Source: Paramacrobiotus metropolitanus (taxonomy: Eukaryota; Tardigrada; Eutardigrada; Parachela; Macrobiotidae). From it: a DNA stretch of 64,000 nucleotides. Below are positions 35,307 through 49,700 of this stretch, one piece after another (the first letter of the stretch is position 1; each line of letters starts with the position of its first letter). Location: positions 186,001 to 250,000 of the forward strand of contig NW_026570287.1 of assembly GCF_019649055.1 (NCBI RefSeq). The letters are read 5' to 3'. The notes under the pieces were generated by a model. That model was given only the letters and a program-made list of their open reading frames with translations. It searched no databases and was not told the origin of the DNA. The translations under genes were made by a program, and so were the position numbers.

Positions 35307-37405
35307 TGCCCCAATAAATTAACTGCAAAATAAATTTTTCATTAACGATAAGAAGGCAGGATTCAATTAACGATCACGGCTTCTCAAACCACCAAAACCT
35401 GGAATTTCGAGTTACGCTACAAGGAAAGTCTAATTTTAAAGCAATAAAACGAAACTTAGAAATCCAGTCATTACCTTTACGCCGCAGATTTCCACAGATA
35501 TTCCAGACTGTTGGATAGAAAGACTGAATCATTCGATAAATTTCATAAGTAATCCTGGATAAGATAGCGTTCCCGTAAACTTGCGAAACGGATCATAAAT
35601 GTGAACAGCAGCAGCTAGTGAGATTCCCACTGAGATTAGGGCATGTTCCGCTCGTTAGTATCTCGTACTCAGGCAAATACTCGTGTGAATGATTCGTCTT
35701 TCTGAAAACAATTCGTTCAACAGGGATTCTCGAATATAGGGAGATTATGGTAGTCGAAAAAATCCTGATTCCGACGAAAATCCAAAAGCAAATAACTTTT
35801 TAGCAAATACTAATCAGTACAATACGCGCGTATGCATACACAAACAGTACAACAGCCGAAATACCGTTTCTTATGATAAACCGCAGCAATATTAAAACCG
35901 GAAATGCTGTGCTGTAGTCGAAGTTCGACTGTACAAGTCGCAACTCACAAGCCACGGACGAGATATGCGGACTTGTGGTGAGCATGGAGCGCCCACGCAA
36001 AGCATGCGGCTTCATATCTGTACTTTACGAAGCACCACCATCTGTAATTTCATTCGATATTTTTTTCTCTGCAATGCAGATAGATAACTACGGTAATTAT
36101 AGTAATATATTTGACCGTTATGTAGATATTTCTAAAAAAATTGCGTTTAACTCTAACATTAAGTGGGTTTAATAAGGTCTGTACTGCATTGCTTTTTTAT
36201 GAACCGCCAGTGAAATGAGTGAATACAATCGATTATCTGCGCCTTTGTCAACGATTGCTTGTCTAGTAAGTATAGTGTCTACCGGTACAAATGGCACTTT
36301 GTACCGGTATATGCTATGCCTATGGACGCAGGAAAGATATCTTTTAAAACCTGAGTAAAAAAATTCTTATGTTATACTCATTCTCATATAATACATAAAA
36401 CATTACACATCGAAGCTGGACTTCAATTATTTATATCTAAATCGCCAACTGATGGTTAAACCGTAAATGCGTCTACCATTATTTTTAGCCTAAAATATTT
36501 AATGCACGCAATGCGGTTTAACTGGGACAATATTGCACAATTGTATTCCCAGCGGTAAACGGCATTTTTATTATACTGATAAGCACTCGTTTCATTATTT
36601 TGTGATCCAAAGAGTACGTATACAGTCACGACAGCATATACGACTACACAACCGGCACTGTTGCAAATGTAAACTACTTGTAATACTGTAAGCACAAAAA
36701 CTGCATTTCTGTATACCCAATTGCGGCAGGCATATTAATTTGATTACAGTTCTATGAACGTCAGTTATTAACGACTTAAGCAGCTAAGAACGTCTTGTCA
36801 TCCACAATTGATTAAAATTCCAAACGATCTCCTACGATCTCGGTGAGAGTGTGTGATGCAGCTGTGCCCAAGTTTTACGGACCGAGTAACCTTTCGACGC
36901 ACCTCTGCGGATCAGCTACGCGCGTTTGTATAATCCCGGTGGTCGATTCCGTTACGGGATGGATCGAGTGATGGTATGCGACCAAAAACCACGTTTACAC
37001 TATTCATGACGAGAAAATGTGCGCATTGATCGGTAATGCATTGACCCATGGCAGAAGCCACTGCTCTGCATTTTTGTCTCTGCAATATGCATATATTATT
37101 GCATATTTAGTATCAACTATCGAATGCAGCCATCATCTATACCGCACTATCGATTTATCAAAATAATATTTCGGAATCGAAGCGGAAAGGCATTTTACTT
37201 TAATAGCTTGACAATACTGTTTGTGTGATTGGATAACCCGCTCAGGATTGTTGTCAATAATGTCCCAAGGTTTAGCGGCTACCAGGTTTACCGAAAACGC
37301 GAAATTCAAACCCGGGCGCGGTGCTCGCATGTCACTTGATGTTGATTATGAACTCAGTCAGGAGAAGGGATGTTTGACTTTCATAATTGCAAATGCTGGA
37401 GGCAT
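35307..37405. other. Divergent intergenic region, LRRFIP and first guanylyl cyclase
   Basis: About 2.1 kb between two start codons that point away from each other, so it holds both upstream regions. A slightly G+C-richer patch lies at 36.8-37.05 kb. No coding sequence was recognised. Confidence 0.5.
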
Positions 37406-40400
37406 ATGCACAAATTATTGCGTCCACCGGAAGTTGCACTATTTTTTTCGTTTTTTTTATTACGAACTCCGTGGGCTATGACAGCAGATGTGATATTAAT
37501 TAGTGTGCATATTGGTAATAATCCTCTGTATGGATACTTTGCTGCGGCACCTGTCTACAATGTTGCGGTTAAACACATCAAGCAAATATATCCAACAACG
37601 TTAAGCAGTCTGCGGCACATACCGTTATTCTTACCTGGATATGACCTTTGCGCCGATGGTGGTGATCGTATGAATGAATTTGTTACGGCTTTTTATTTTA
37701 CTCATCCGGAAATATTTAAAAACAAAAGCGTATATCCAGTTTTCGGAAGCCCAGGTAAACCGTCCAGTTTTTCAAGTACTAGAGCGGAATAACAACTTTC
37801 CTCAAACACTTATTTATAACCTATAGTTTTAAGGGGCATTTTAGTTTCTCGCCAAGTGCATGACAAACCAATTGCATATTATTACACGCCGCCGAGCATT
37901 AAAAATAATGTTATGCTTTGCAATCGACTAGTACTCTGAATTTTTTGCTGAAAGCGGTTCTGTAATTTTTAGAATGCACAAATCAGGCTTTGGCACTGGC
38001 TGACTTGTCACGAGGTGAGACTTGTAATTTAGATCTAGAATTAGATCTAGCATGTAAAATTTTCTTGTACAGCTCGCAATTTTAATACTGTTTCTTAATG
38101 AAACATATTGGCAGGGATTTTACGTTTTGGTGATTTTACTCACGGCATTAAAACGTTTGCCCACATCAGTTTGTTTTAATTTTATAAAGGCACTACACAT
38201 TTAACAAAGATATAATTCCTAAATGAAGCTTTTGATACTACATTTTTGCATTCCTTTTATGCATCCTCACGCTTCTAACTTTTATACAGAGTTCGATCTG
38301 CCGCTTTTCACAAGGTAAGGGAGGCTATAATTTACCGTTGTATTGGACATATTGCATTGACGTCATCCCTATTTTGAAAGTTTCATATTTGGTAAGATGA
38401 CTAAAATATTTTTGGTCGACGAACACTAATTTCACCAGCTATCTATTCCTCGAATATTGAAATTTCTTTGTAAAAGCGGTTTATAATCGCACCACTGGGT
38501 CATAACCTGCAACCATTTTGACATTTAGTGTTGCCGGTGATTCACGTTTGACCAACCGCAAACGTTATCCCACAACTTCCGCAATAGCACCTCTTGCCGG
38601 TCCTGATGTGTTAGGCTGTGTTGACGCCCTGTTGAAGCGCTTCAACTGGAAAACGTTAGGCTTAATCTGTGATAGTATGAGCCATCTTCCGGGTCTTGCA
38701 AATTTCTTTTACGCCCGGTGTGTGGATTTACGGAAGTTTCTTACAAATCAAAAATACAACTGGTACAATAAAGAATACGACTCAGCAAAGGAGCGAGATT
38801 TTCATAGTTATCTGGCCTTCCTGAAAGATTCTGTTCGAGGTGACTACATAGTGGGAAAATGCTTGTCCAAGTAGGAAACGGCTAATTTAACTAACGTTAT
38901 TTCACAAATTTTGCATTTTTCGCAGTGTTCCTTATATTGACCATTCCGGAATACCTTTGGGAGTTTATGGTAAGTTAAAATACTTCTATCGCAAGTCATT
39001 GCATGTATGCAGCTACCAAATTACCTTCTAACTGCATTTGATAAAACTTTCCATCACATTTTATATTTTTTTCGTCCAAGCAAATCCATAATGACAGGGA
39101 ATTACAGGACTCAGTAGCTTATCATTAACGATTTTAAAATATGTCTGCGTGTAATGTACTATGCTCTCGCTTTTCCAGGTTACCGCTTATTCGATGGGTC
39201 TGACGAATGGAGAATACGTAAGCACGAAATAAAATATAATTATAGTAGTACTACTCTAGTTGCCTAGAATTCAACTAAAAAAATTTTGCAGCATCATAAT
39301 GCGTTAACATGCAGAGTCAAAATATTTGATCCCGTTTTTCAAAGTTTTGCGTTTTGAAGGAGATACCTTCCGTACTTCAGTGCTCATATATCTGTACTGT
39401 ATGACATATTTTATAAAGCAGTATGATGCAGCTGCGTATTAATACTGGCAATAACAGATAGCAGCGGAAGTCAGTTCAATCCACTTTGAAAATATATTCT
39501 TTTAACATTACCAGCTAAAGTGGAGTAAGGGGGAATGGCATTGTTGATGACACTTTAGGATCCAAATCTAGCACGTGCTCAAGTCCCTATCATAATCAAA
39601 CAGCATATAATCCTTTTCGATTTCACTAAATTTGATGACAGCGGAAAAAATACATTGCAGGTATTCATCGCTATACAGCCCACAAAACGACCCGGCATTG
39701 ATACTGTTTCATGGAGCGCCGGAACAAACAATGACCTGGTAAAAAATGCAAACGATCTATTAAAACGACGTATACCGCAAAATAACAACTGTTGTTAACT
39801 TATTGCGTATAACAATTATTTGTCCGTCTGTATGGGTTTATAATAGTCGACCAAATTCCATAACTACGGAATACTATGATTATCGATAATATGATGTCGA
39901 CTTTGGGTAAAATTCAGTTTTAGTGATCGTGCTCATTAATTTATGCGCTGCGTGATATTTTTGATTTGACAAAGTGAATTTTATTCGGTAATACACAGAC
40001 CTGAAAATCGTAAGTAAAAAGTACGGCTCGCAAAATCATTTACCGGTTTATACCGATCACTGAGGGTATTTTTAGGGTGCAATGGAGGCTTATAAGACGC
40101 TGATTGTCGTAACTGGTGTTGTCCCCAATTGGAACACAATAATTAACCTAACGTCGGAAATATCTACTACAGCACAGAACTTGTTCAACTATTCATATCC
40201 GCCTAAAGATAAGGTAAGAGCTCTCATAAATGCAATTCGAGGACCAAAAACTGAAAATTAATAACGTAGCACTTGCTAGCTTTTTTACTCCCATCATAAT
40301 CAAGCTACTTGATCTAACGTGCACGGTAAAAATTTTCCTCGAATCACTGCAGCAGAATTTTAAAGACTTTTTTAAAGTGGAGCAGTTCCTCATAAACGAT

Positions 40401-43400
40401 AGCACTAGTTTTATTGCTGAATAAAGGTAACGCTAAATAAGGGATACAAATCATAAAATCGCATTTTCGGTGGAATAAAAAATCTGTACCAGTAATAACC
40501 TGCACAAACCGCACCATGAATTTTGCTTAGTCGATGCTTCTCTAGTAAATTTTTGCGGATTACAGGAAAATGACATGCAAATTGGAATTTACGAATCGAC
40601 ACGGATGATGGCTCAGGTACAAAAACATGAATGATTTGAGTTTCCCCGCACAAGGTCAAAATGTGCACTACATTAATTAAAGTAGCAAACGATTTATGTT
40701 TATAAAAATCTAACGAATTCACTTCGCCCGCCAAGTGCAAATCTTTGCATACTCTAGAAAAAGTGGAATTTTTATAGCAACCAAATTAAGAAATCTACAA
40801 ATGGGCAAGTAGCAAAAAATATCGTTATGGAATTGCAGGTATTCGACGAAAACTATCCTGCAGTACTGGGAATGCCGAAAGCCAAATTCATACAAAAGTT
40901 TTTCAATCGCTCATTTAATTTTGCTGCCCGAAATTTTTCACTGGATGCTGTGGGTTCGAAAATAAATGATGTTCCTGTTCTGAGACTGAATTTGCTGACA
41001 AAAATAATGGAGGTGCGTTAGAAATATCTTGTACCCTATTAGCAATTTAAACCGCGACAAAGCTCCATTAATACTTCAAAACATACGAAATATGTGCTAT
41101 TGTTTCGTAGCCGGCCATGGTGTTCGATACTGTGGCAATGAAATTTTATGGTGTCAAAAACGAACTGTGGTACTGGGTCGGCAGAAACACTTCTCCTCCC
41201 GACAAGCCTTTATGCGGTTTTCGCGGAAACGAATGCGACAACAGTAAGCAAGCAGGATCCCACTTACGTCTGGATGATAGGGTGTTTGTCGTCATTCGTA
41301 CGCTGACCGGTGCTCAAACGAATGCTGCCATCCTTCTAGGTTCGCCCTTAATGCTTGGAGCCATTGCCGGTGGAGTTGCAGCAGGGGTTATTATTTCACT
41401 GACTTTGGGAATTGTTTGGTAATTGTCAAATTGTCCTGTTTTACATTTTGCTCAGTGATATGCAGATATATGCTATGCGAATAAGTGTGACTTAACATTT
41501 GTATATGGCCATACCGGTATACACGCCCGCCACTATTATTTTAAAGCGGGTATATGGTAACCTTTGGGCTGCAGTTACATACGTTACTGCGGACACGACG
41601 ATCACATGCGCTGGCTGCTGGATCCATCAGTTGTGACCCTTCAGACTAATGCACTTACGGTTGAGGACTCTCCCTGCAAGATGTATCTGGGCCGGAAGGG
41701 ATTTTTAGGCACCCACGAGATCTACGCTCTTCCAATTAAGCCGACTACTACTGTCGATGGCGAAGCAATCAAGAAAAACAAGAGACTTCGTAGACTACTT
41801 CATGAGGTGGAGTTTCACTTTAAAATTAAACGAAATCAGAATCGCTTGACGTGCATGCTGTTTTCACTATAGCTACACCATCTTCAACATGCGAATATTT
41901 CTCACTTTTTCGGAATTGTTTGTCCTGTTAAGAGCAACGAAATTCTCTTAATATCCAGTGGAGGCGGTAAAGGAAGTCTACGGTTGTTGTTGGATGGACA
42001 GATGCAGATGCTATCGGATGAAAGAGTCCTGTCATCCGTTTTAAATGATTTGCTTGAAGTGCGCCCTGCTACTGTATAATTTTTTCTGCAGGACAGATAC
42101 ACGTATCTGCAAAACATTTTTTCTTGTAGGGCATGGATTACCTGCATGGAAAACATCACGGTCATCATGGAAACATTACCAGCCTCAACTGCATTATCGA
42201 TTCCAGATATATTTTGAAACTATCCCACATAAATCACTTGAGACTTTATCATGACCTTTATGCAACGAGACCAATAATAAATTGGTCTTCAGCTGATTAT
42301 CGGACTATTGACATGTTATGGAAAGCGCCGGAAATCCTTGTTGTACGAAATAATATCGAAGCATTTCTGAGGAAATGCTCCACTAAAGAATGTGACGTAT
42401 ATGCATTTGGAGTTATTTTCTTGGAAGTAATAACAAAATTCGTGCCTTATAATGTGATTTTTGACTCGGAAAAATCAGTGGAAGGTAAAACAAACACTAA
42501 TTTTATCCGCACTGGAAACTAATTTAGGTTTACTGTATTAAGCTGCTGTCTTTGTAGCAATTTTGCAATATCCAAACCCATCTGAATAATCAAAGTTCAT
42601 AATTCTGAATTCTGTATTATTACAGCTGCGCTACAAATAGCCGCTCAAACTGGTTCGCATACCAAAGTTATTCCCATTCCGTTTGATCAACTTCCGGAGA
42701 ATGCTGTGTACTTAGTCAACAAGTGCTTTTTACCGCCGCATAAGCGACCAACAGTCAAAACGCTCAAAAAAGATCTCCAAAAATATCTTCCGAAATCACA
42801 CGACCTAATAAGGTATTTAAGCAAGAAACTACAAGAGTATTCTGAAGAATTAGAAGTGCTGGTATTGGAAAAAACGCGGGAACTTGAGATCCAGCGGTTA
42901 AAAGTGGAAGATATACTCAGCGAAATTTTGCCCAGGTAATTTATTGGGGTGCCATATCACTGGTGTGAAAATTTACAGAATAAATACGTTTCTAGCATCG
43001 TGATCCAAAAATTACGCAGCAAGGAAACTATTTCGCCGGAGCTGTACAAATGTGTGACCATCATGTTCAGCGACGTCCCGGCATTTTCTGATATGGTACA
43101 ACGGCGTCCACCCAGTGATTCCATATCGTTTCTGACACTGCTGTATTCCATTTTCGACGAGATTCACGGCAACTTTGACGTGTACAAAGTGGAGACCGTG
43201 AAGGACATCCATCTTGTAATATCAAGAGAGTGACCTTTTCGGAATTGTGTTCACATTTGATTTACATAAAACTTTGGTACATTAGTGGCGTTGTTGCAGG
43301 TTGTTAGTGGTCTGCCCCAGCGCAATGGTGATACGCATGTCTTCCACATATGTGATTTCTCGTTGGCGTTCCTACATTCCGTTAAACGAACTAACAGCAT

Positions 43401-44435
43401 CGCGACATCCCAATTCGACACCACATTGCGTGTAGGAATTAATTCAGGTACTGCACATAAAACAAAAGAACTAGTACTGCGTAGTATGCGCTGTTTAGAG
43501 ACCGCAATATAAAATGCAGTCCATATAAATCGCTGCAGTTACTGGACTTCCGGTGTATCTTTACATGCTTCTGAATACCGTGTATTAACCATATCATAAT
43601 TTTTTGTTAACTTAGGCCCGTGTGCAGCGGGAGTTATTGGCCTAACCTTGCCAAGATATTGCCTGTAAGTGAAAACTGCGCAGTAATTTATTGTACATAT
43701 TTACAAAATACGTGCATTTTTTGAAAAGTTAATCCGTACTGTTTATTGTTTATCATTTATAACAGTAGGCGGCAGATACTGTCGGTTCTACATGCATATT
43801 GCAGCCAATGAGTAATGTTTTATAATTTCTCAGTTTTAAATCGGTTTAGCTCTCCAGGTAGAGTATAAGTGCTAAATTGCTTCGCTGCTGATCTGCGAAG
43901 ATCCATAATTAATGACTTTTGTCAATCAGCATTAATTTATCCTTTAAGACGATAATTTTATTGTTCTCAGATTCGGGGACACGCTTAATACCGCTAGCAG
44001 AATGGAAAGCACTGGAGAAGGTGAGAACGATCTCATACATTCACTCGACTAAAGCATTTCGGTAGTTGTTGGTGTGTGACTCGTTGTTTTAATCACAGTG
44101 ACCCTTGATAAAAAACGTTATTTTGCAGCTGGTAAAATCCAGATCAGCCAGTTTACACGGGAACTTATTGGAGACTATTCTCCATATAGCATAACCCTGA
44201 GAGGGTTTGTGGAAGTAAAGGTGCGCGCGCAGTCACCACAAACAATTGAATGCACAATTATCGATTGTATATCGTGTATTTTATAACTGAAAGAAGCAAT
44301 TCCTACAATTTCTTCAGATAGTGTGATACCTTTAGCTTTTTTTAGTAATATGTAGTTCAAATTAATTTTTAACTTCACTTTTAGGGTAAAGGCTCGATGC
44401 GCACATACTGGCTATCAAATTCTGATACGAACTGA
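37406..44435 (+). CDS. Receptor-type guanylyl cyclase, copy 1 (22 exons)
   Basis: Exons: 37406-37754, 37973-38014, 38290-38314, 38529-38839, 38926-38969, 39179-39217, 39661-39738, 40076-40213, 40566-40616, 40839-41012, 41111-41243, 41340-41418, 41575-41806, 41873-42058, 42130-42484, 42626-42935, 42996-43215, 43300-43447, 43616-43664, 43971-44020, 44129-44220, 44385-44435. The frame closes to 1051 aa. Order: signal peptide, ANF-receptor-like ectodomain, one TM (about 463-487), kinase-homology domain (IYALPIK, HGNITSLN, no DFG), signalling helix (LEVLVLEKTRELE), cyclase. Metal-binding D875 and D919, guanine-selecting E915, LPRYCLFGDTLNTASRMES and the final GKGSMRTYW are present, so cGMP synthesis is expected. 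The ligand is unknown. Confidence 0.93.
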
Positions 44436-46761
44436 CAACAGACCCGAAGGAGCCAGTTACAACCTTAAAAAATTCTTAATGCCGGAGGAATTTTTTCTAC
44501 TAGCGCATCTTCCGTTCTGTAAGAGATGCGGCGTGCTGTTGGTGTTTTATTTTCTTGAATAACAATTTAAATGCCAAGCATATTTGTATGGAGATGTGCA
44601 TATCAGCGTGCAAGAAAGTACTCTTTTGAGTTATGAATCAACTGCAGTGGCTAACGTGCAGCATGCTTCCTGACACATCAACAGAATGCAGCATTCAGCA
44701 TTGTACGAGCGTTTTTAAAGTAGAAAAAATCATGCAGTAAATTTGATGCCAGTGGATACAACATAGTAGAATATCGTTAAGTACACACTAGAATTACGCC
44801 ATATCAATAGCCTTGCTACAAACTGAACAGACAAAATAAAGATCAGGTTAATTATACATCGCTGACTTATTAATTATATTTGCCATATCATATATCACTT
44901 AATACCTTTGTAATTATATCATTACATGCTCGCTGTTTGAGGATTCTGGTTTAGGTATATGGAAGCTGTATACTGTACTTGTCGTTACTTAATTACATGC
45001 GAGTGCAAAGGGTACTAGACACTGTTAAACTTTTTTTCAGCTTTTAGGACTCGTACAATAGCTATAATGGTAAGCAGCTGGCGTATAAGCACGGCATACC
45101 ATTTATACTAGCATAGCGCATTCTTATTCTTGTACTACGTTATAGTGTGTGTATTATGCCATGGTGCACGCATGTATTCGCTGTCAATAAGCGATTGTTC
45201 CCGAAGTTGTTGTGAAAATTTTTGTGAAGAGATAATAAAATTTGCAAATCCGTAAAAGTACATTTAAAATCATTTTCCGCTGGTGTACAAGCAATACCAT
45301 GCATAAATGCTGTTGCAATGGGCTAACATAAATACGTAATTGTTCTGAAGCGCAATAAATTAAGCATATCCCACTCGAGCAATGAAATTTGTTTTCATAT
45401 TTTAAAATCAATATTTTACCATACAGCCCAGAAAGCGTGGAAGCATTTACGATAATTATCCCTTGGTCGTACAGAGTACAATGGAATTTGCGTTACGCAC
45501 GACACATGAAAATGATCCTATGGAACAACCGCCCAGGTCAAGATCATTGTATCATTTCGCTGGAACTACAATCCTTCGCAAGTCATCAATACCGAAATAA
45601 AATTGCTCAACATCGTTTTGGAGGATTTTTTTGCACTACAGAGTACATACAGTCTGACGTACCTTCAAACTGCCATTTAAACGCAAAAAATATCTTTAGA
45701 TTCCATGCCCTCCATCAGGACTTACGTACTGCCCTCCATCAGGACTATTTCTTGCACTTTTGGGCGAAAAATTGTGCAATAAGGTGTTCAGGTTATAAAG
45801 AACATAGCCGTACTTTGCGATTGCTGCATCTAGTTTCACTTACAATAAACAGACATGAGCACATATCTCGCATTTTATCAATTCGTATCAAGGGTCACTA
45901 AATTTCCGAAAGGCCTTGGGAAGGGGATAGTACTGCATTATACGAGTGCTGTATAAATAGAGCATTTTTTCCTGGAACAGATTCTCTGATCTTCCAAGCT
46001 ACTTCCGATTATGGTGGAGAAACTGGAAACCATAACGCCTGCTGCACTAATATTATTCCTGCGCCTGAGCCGTTACGGCTAGTTCACGCTTTGCTGAATA
46101 ATAAAAGCCTTGCACATTTTATTTGGCATTCCTTCGTTATTAATTTGCTATTTGACATCGAAGTGTTAAGCACCGATTTAAGCAACTGCCGAAAGCCGAG
46201 GATGCGCCGTGGCTGTTAGTAATTATTTTATTCCGTAATATAAAGAGTAGAAGTACAGTATGTGTATGACTGCAGTTATATGCAGATGTCCCATACTAGA
46301 ATATCCTACACAGGCCGTCAGTGCTGTACGTTCACTACGTTGTGCATTAGTTATTGTACGCGCGTGCTTTAGAAGATTTTGCTATTCGGAGTTTGTGTAC
46401 GATCCTGTTAACTCAAACAAAACCGCCGACGTATCCGATGTGCTCCTTCCTACTCTCCCGCTTGCCGCAAGTAACCGGAAGCGCTGTGCAGATGCCGGTA
46501 TAATAATGCAGGTATATGCACAGAGTACATGCACAGAGACGTCAGCACATTTAAAACCCAACAAAGCAGTTTATCGCTGCAGGTATATGGGAATTCGAGC
46601 AGTTATTTTGATAATTGAGATCACTTTGGGAATTGCACGGCACATTATTCCAGAAAAACCATCCGACCAGTCCGTGATTCTATTGAGACATCCGGCATTT
46701 GCTGTAGCATTTTTAGCAGACAGTAAATATTTTTTCTCAGCATTTAAACGATCGGGACTCC
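44436..46761. other. Spacer between cyclase copies 1 and 2
   Basis: A 2.3 kb spacer. AATAAA at 44835-44840 may end the copy 1 transcript. A 17-base direct repeat lies at 45706-45746. Open frames at 45389-45901 and 46260-46761 have no family resemblance and no cyclase-like remnants. It presumably also holds the copy 2 promoter. Confidence 0.5.
45706..45746. repeat. Exact 17-base direct repeat, 24-base period
   Basis: TGCCCTCCATCAGGACT occurs at 45706-45722 and 45730-45746, in the spacer between the first two cyclase genes. Confidence 0.85.
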
Positions 46762-49700
46762 ATGCATGCCTGGCACGACCTACGTTTAATACACATATTA
46801 GGCGTCTCATTATTGTTAATATTTTGCTGCTTCAAATTACTGGATTCCCAGCTAATGAATGTCACTTTAATTACCATACATATTGGTTCGAATCCACTGT
46901 ACGGATATAATCAGTCTGCTCCCGTTTTTTCGGTTGCGGTTGATCATATCAAAGCCCTGTATCCGAATAGTTTGAGCAATATGCGGCATGTGCCGTTTTT
47001 CTTACGTGGCCATGACCTTTGCCGGGAAGGGGGAGACTTCACACCAGGTAAGAATAAATTTAGAAATTATATCCGTATCTGGAAATTGGATACGAGAATG
47101 AATTCAGTTCCGGAAAATAATTTCGTCACATATAAGGTAAACTTGATTAGATTGCAAATGGAAACGATGCAAAACACCATGATAGAAGTACATGCTGTTG
47201 CTTAATATGGTTTTCGTTGAAATAAACAGTTATTAAAGTCTAAACAAAATCGACCTACCTAAATTCATTATCTTGCAAAACCAAATCTGTTTCAGAATTC
47301 ATCGCCGGAGTCTATTATAACAACACAGAAATTTTCGATAACACAACTCAATTTCCAGTGCTAGCCCACGCCGGTACGCAGAATATATTTAGTGAATATT
47401 TCATGTTTTTATTGCAGCGCTCAAAGAAACCCACTGTTGCATGCACAATTTTTAATACCCTTCTGATCATGAGTGTATATTGTGGCTGAAGTCGAAATTG
47501 TTATTGTAGTTATCATACCCGCTTTTGTATCTATTTTGACCGTATAGTCTACACATATTCAATAGAGCACGTGAACGATTTATGGGCATAATTACGATTA
47601 AATGCGTTAACATCTTGCAGATTGCTCAGATCAAAGCATGCCCCTTGCAGATCTAGCACGAGGTAAGATTTACTTTTTATTCATCGCTAATATTGACATA
47701 ATTTGCGAACAAGCCTTTGTGGCTCCTGGGAATCTTTAGAGTGTCTGACATTTTTTACCACATTGTTGATTTTCCATGTATCAGGAGGCTATGCAAACAG
47801 TCTACAAAATTATTGCGGACTGCAGAGCTTCTGCTACGTACTCCTTAAAATGTACCCTTTTATATATACATCCATATGTAAAAACATAGATGTATTGAGA
47901 AATCGTAGAACGACAGAACTTTTGAATGGCAACGTTTTATTATAACTAGAACCAGTTTTTATGTTGCAGAATGGAATTTACCCACTTTTTACAAGGTAAA
48001 TATCCGGTACATGTTCCTATACCGTGGTATTAATGTCTGAACAAGTGTAATACCGATGGGATTACATAAAGTCCGTACACTTTTGCTATTTAAATATAGT
48101 GTTGCCGGGGACACTCGACTGGTGAACAAAAACCGCTACAGTACCACTTCCGCTATTGCTTCGCTGTCTGGACCTGACGTTATTACGACAATATATAAAC
48201 TTTTCGAGAGATTTCGATGGCGTACGATAACCTTGATCTGCGACGAGCTGAAACAGTCACCCGGCCTATCCAATTTCTTCGTCATACAGTGCGGGGATGC
48301 CAGGAGAATGCTGGCCGACCGTGGTTACACGTGGTACTTTAGACAAATTAACACCGCCGAGGAACAACGGTTCCATGACTATCTGACAGAATTTAAGGAC
48401 AGATGTCGAGGTAGGAACTCATCAATTATTCCTACGCGCTTTTGTGCAAACTCCCCATACCGGATAACATGTCAGAAAATTTTATATGTGTTATGCATTC
48501 GGAATGACATAAAAGACAATCGGTGTCAATATTTCATAGAAGCATAAGTCAGGTCCTTTTCGATCTCAGAATGCACGAACCGTTAAATTAGTAAATCCTA
48601 CTCGGATAAACAACCGGAAGGTCAAAGATGTTGTGTGCTACAAAACGCAGCTATCGGCCACTTTCCAGAAATACGTCTTATACAATTAGTGCGAAATATC
48701 TTCTGTGCAAAGCACATATTGATACTGAATACATATCGTATGCAGGCAATGACCAAAAGGAATACATATCCAGAAATAGCAAGTCTGTTTTCATTACAGT
48801 GTTTATTTTCCTTACTTTACCAACGTTTCTCCGCAAAATAATGGTAAGTGTCTTTCTGCAATGATTCTTACCATGCACTTAGTCAAATACCTACAAAATG
48901 CCGCCTTATACCTGTTTGGAATATTTTCTCAGCTTGCAGCAAGCGAACTAGGATTAACGCAAGGAGACTATGTAAGTTGTGACAAACGGTACAAGTACAA
49001 ACGGTCTACTTCTCGTGCAGAGTAAAGTCCATTAACGAAGGGTAATTGCGCCACGTAACGTTTCTTTTTTCTACTATGATGGTCCGCCATGAAGGGTATA
49101 ACAGCTAATTTAATGAAGATGCTCTATGTGTTTTTACATCAAATCGATCCATACAGTCAGCGCTATTGCATTAAGTCGCTCGAAGTAGTTTGTGCTCGAA
49201 TTTAAAACCAACTATGCTGACAACGACGTTCACACTCGACGCACCGTCGCACCTACTGCAATCCTAGCTACATCATCCGTATATTCGTTTACCTTCTCTG
49301 AGTCCTTGACGCGAAAATTAAAGGTTCACTTAAACATGACCGCCTGTTTGAGTTGATATATATGTAGGTATTCGTTACACTTCAGCCCACCACGAGACCA
49401 GGCATTTCTCCAATTACCTGGATGACTGCTCCGGATGGCAATCGTAGCTATAATAATATCAGCCGCGAAGATGAGGTACTGTATTTCCCATGCCAGCAAT
49501 ATAGGCCGGATCGCTGCAACACATTATATTTCGGCAGCACTGCACTGTCATCCAGGCCGCTTCATTTCCTTTTTTAATGTTTCTAGATCATATTCCGGGC
49601 TTATCAAAACCTAATTGTCTTGACCGGTGTTAATCCTGACTGGAACGCAATAACCAACTTAACCGATGAAATTGCCAGTAAAAAAAGGAAGCTCTTTGAT

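Noticed and set aside
41244-41339. Continuous reading through the intron before the transmembrane exon of cyclase copy 1
   Set aside because: The frame happens to stay open, but copies 2 and 3 have the intron at the same place, and GT/AG sites with matching phase are present.
45389-45901. A 170-codon plus-strand open frame
   Set aside because: No domain, signal peptide or splice context was seen. It contains a direct repeat and resembles none of the neighbouring cyclase exons.
46878-46890. tRNA B-box-like GGTTCGAATCC
   Set aside because: It lies inside a cyclase exon coding the conserved I-G-S-N-P-L-Y segment, and no cloverleaf can be built around it.
46260-46910. A 216-codon plus-strand open frame
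   Set aside because: Its end overlaps cyclase copy 2 exon 1 in the wrong frame, and the rest has no recognisable features. It is probably chance.
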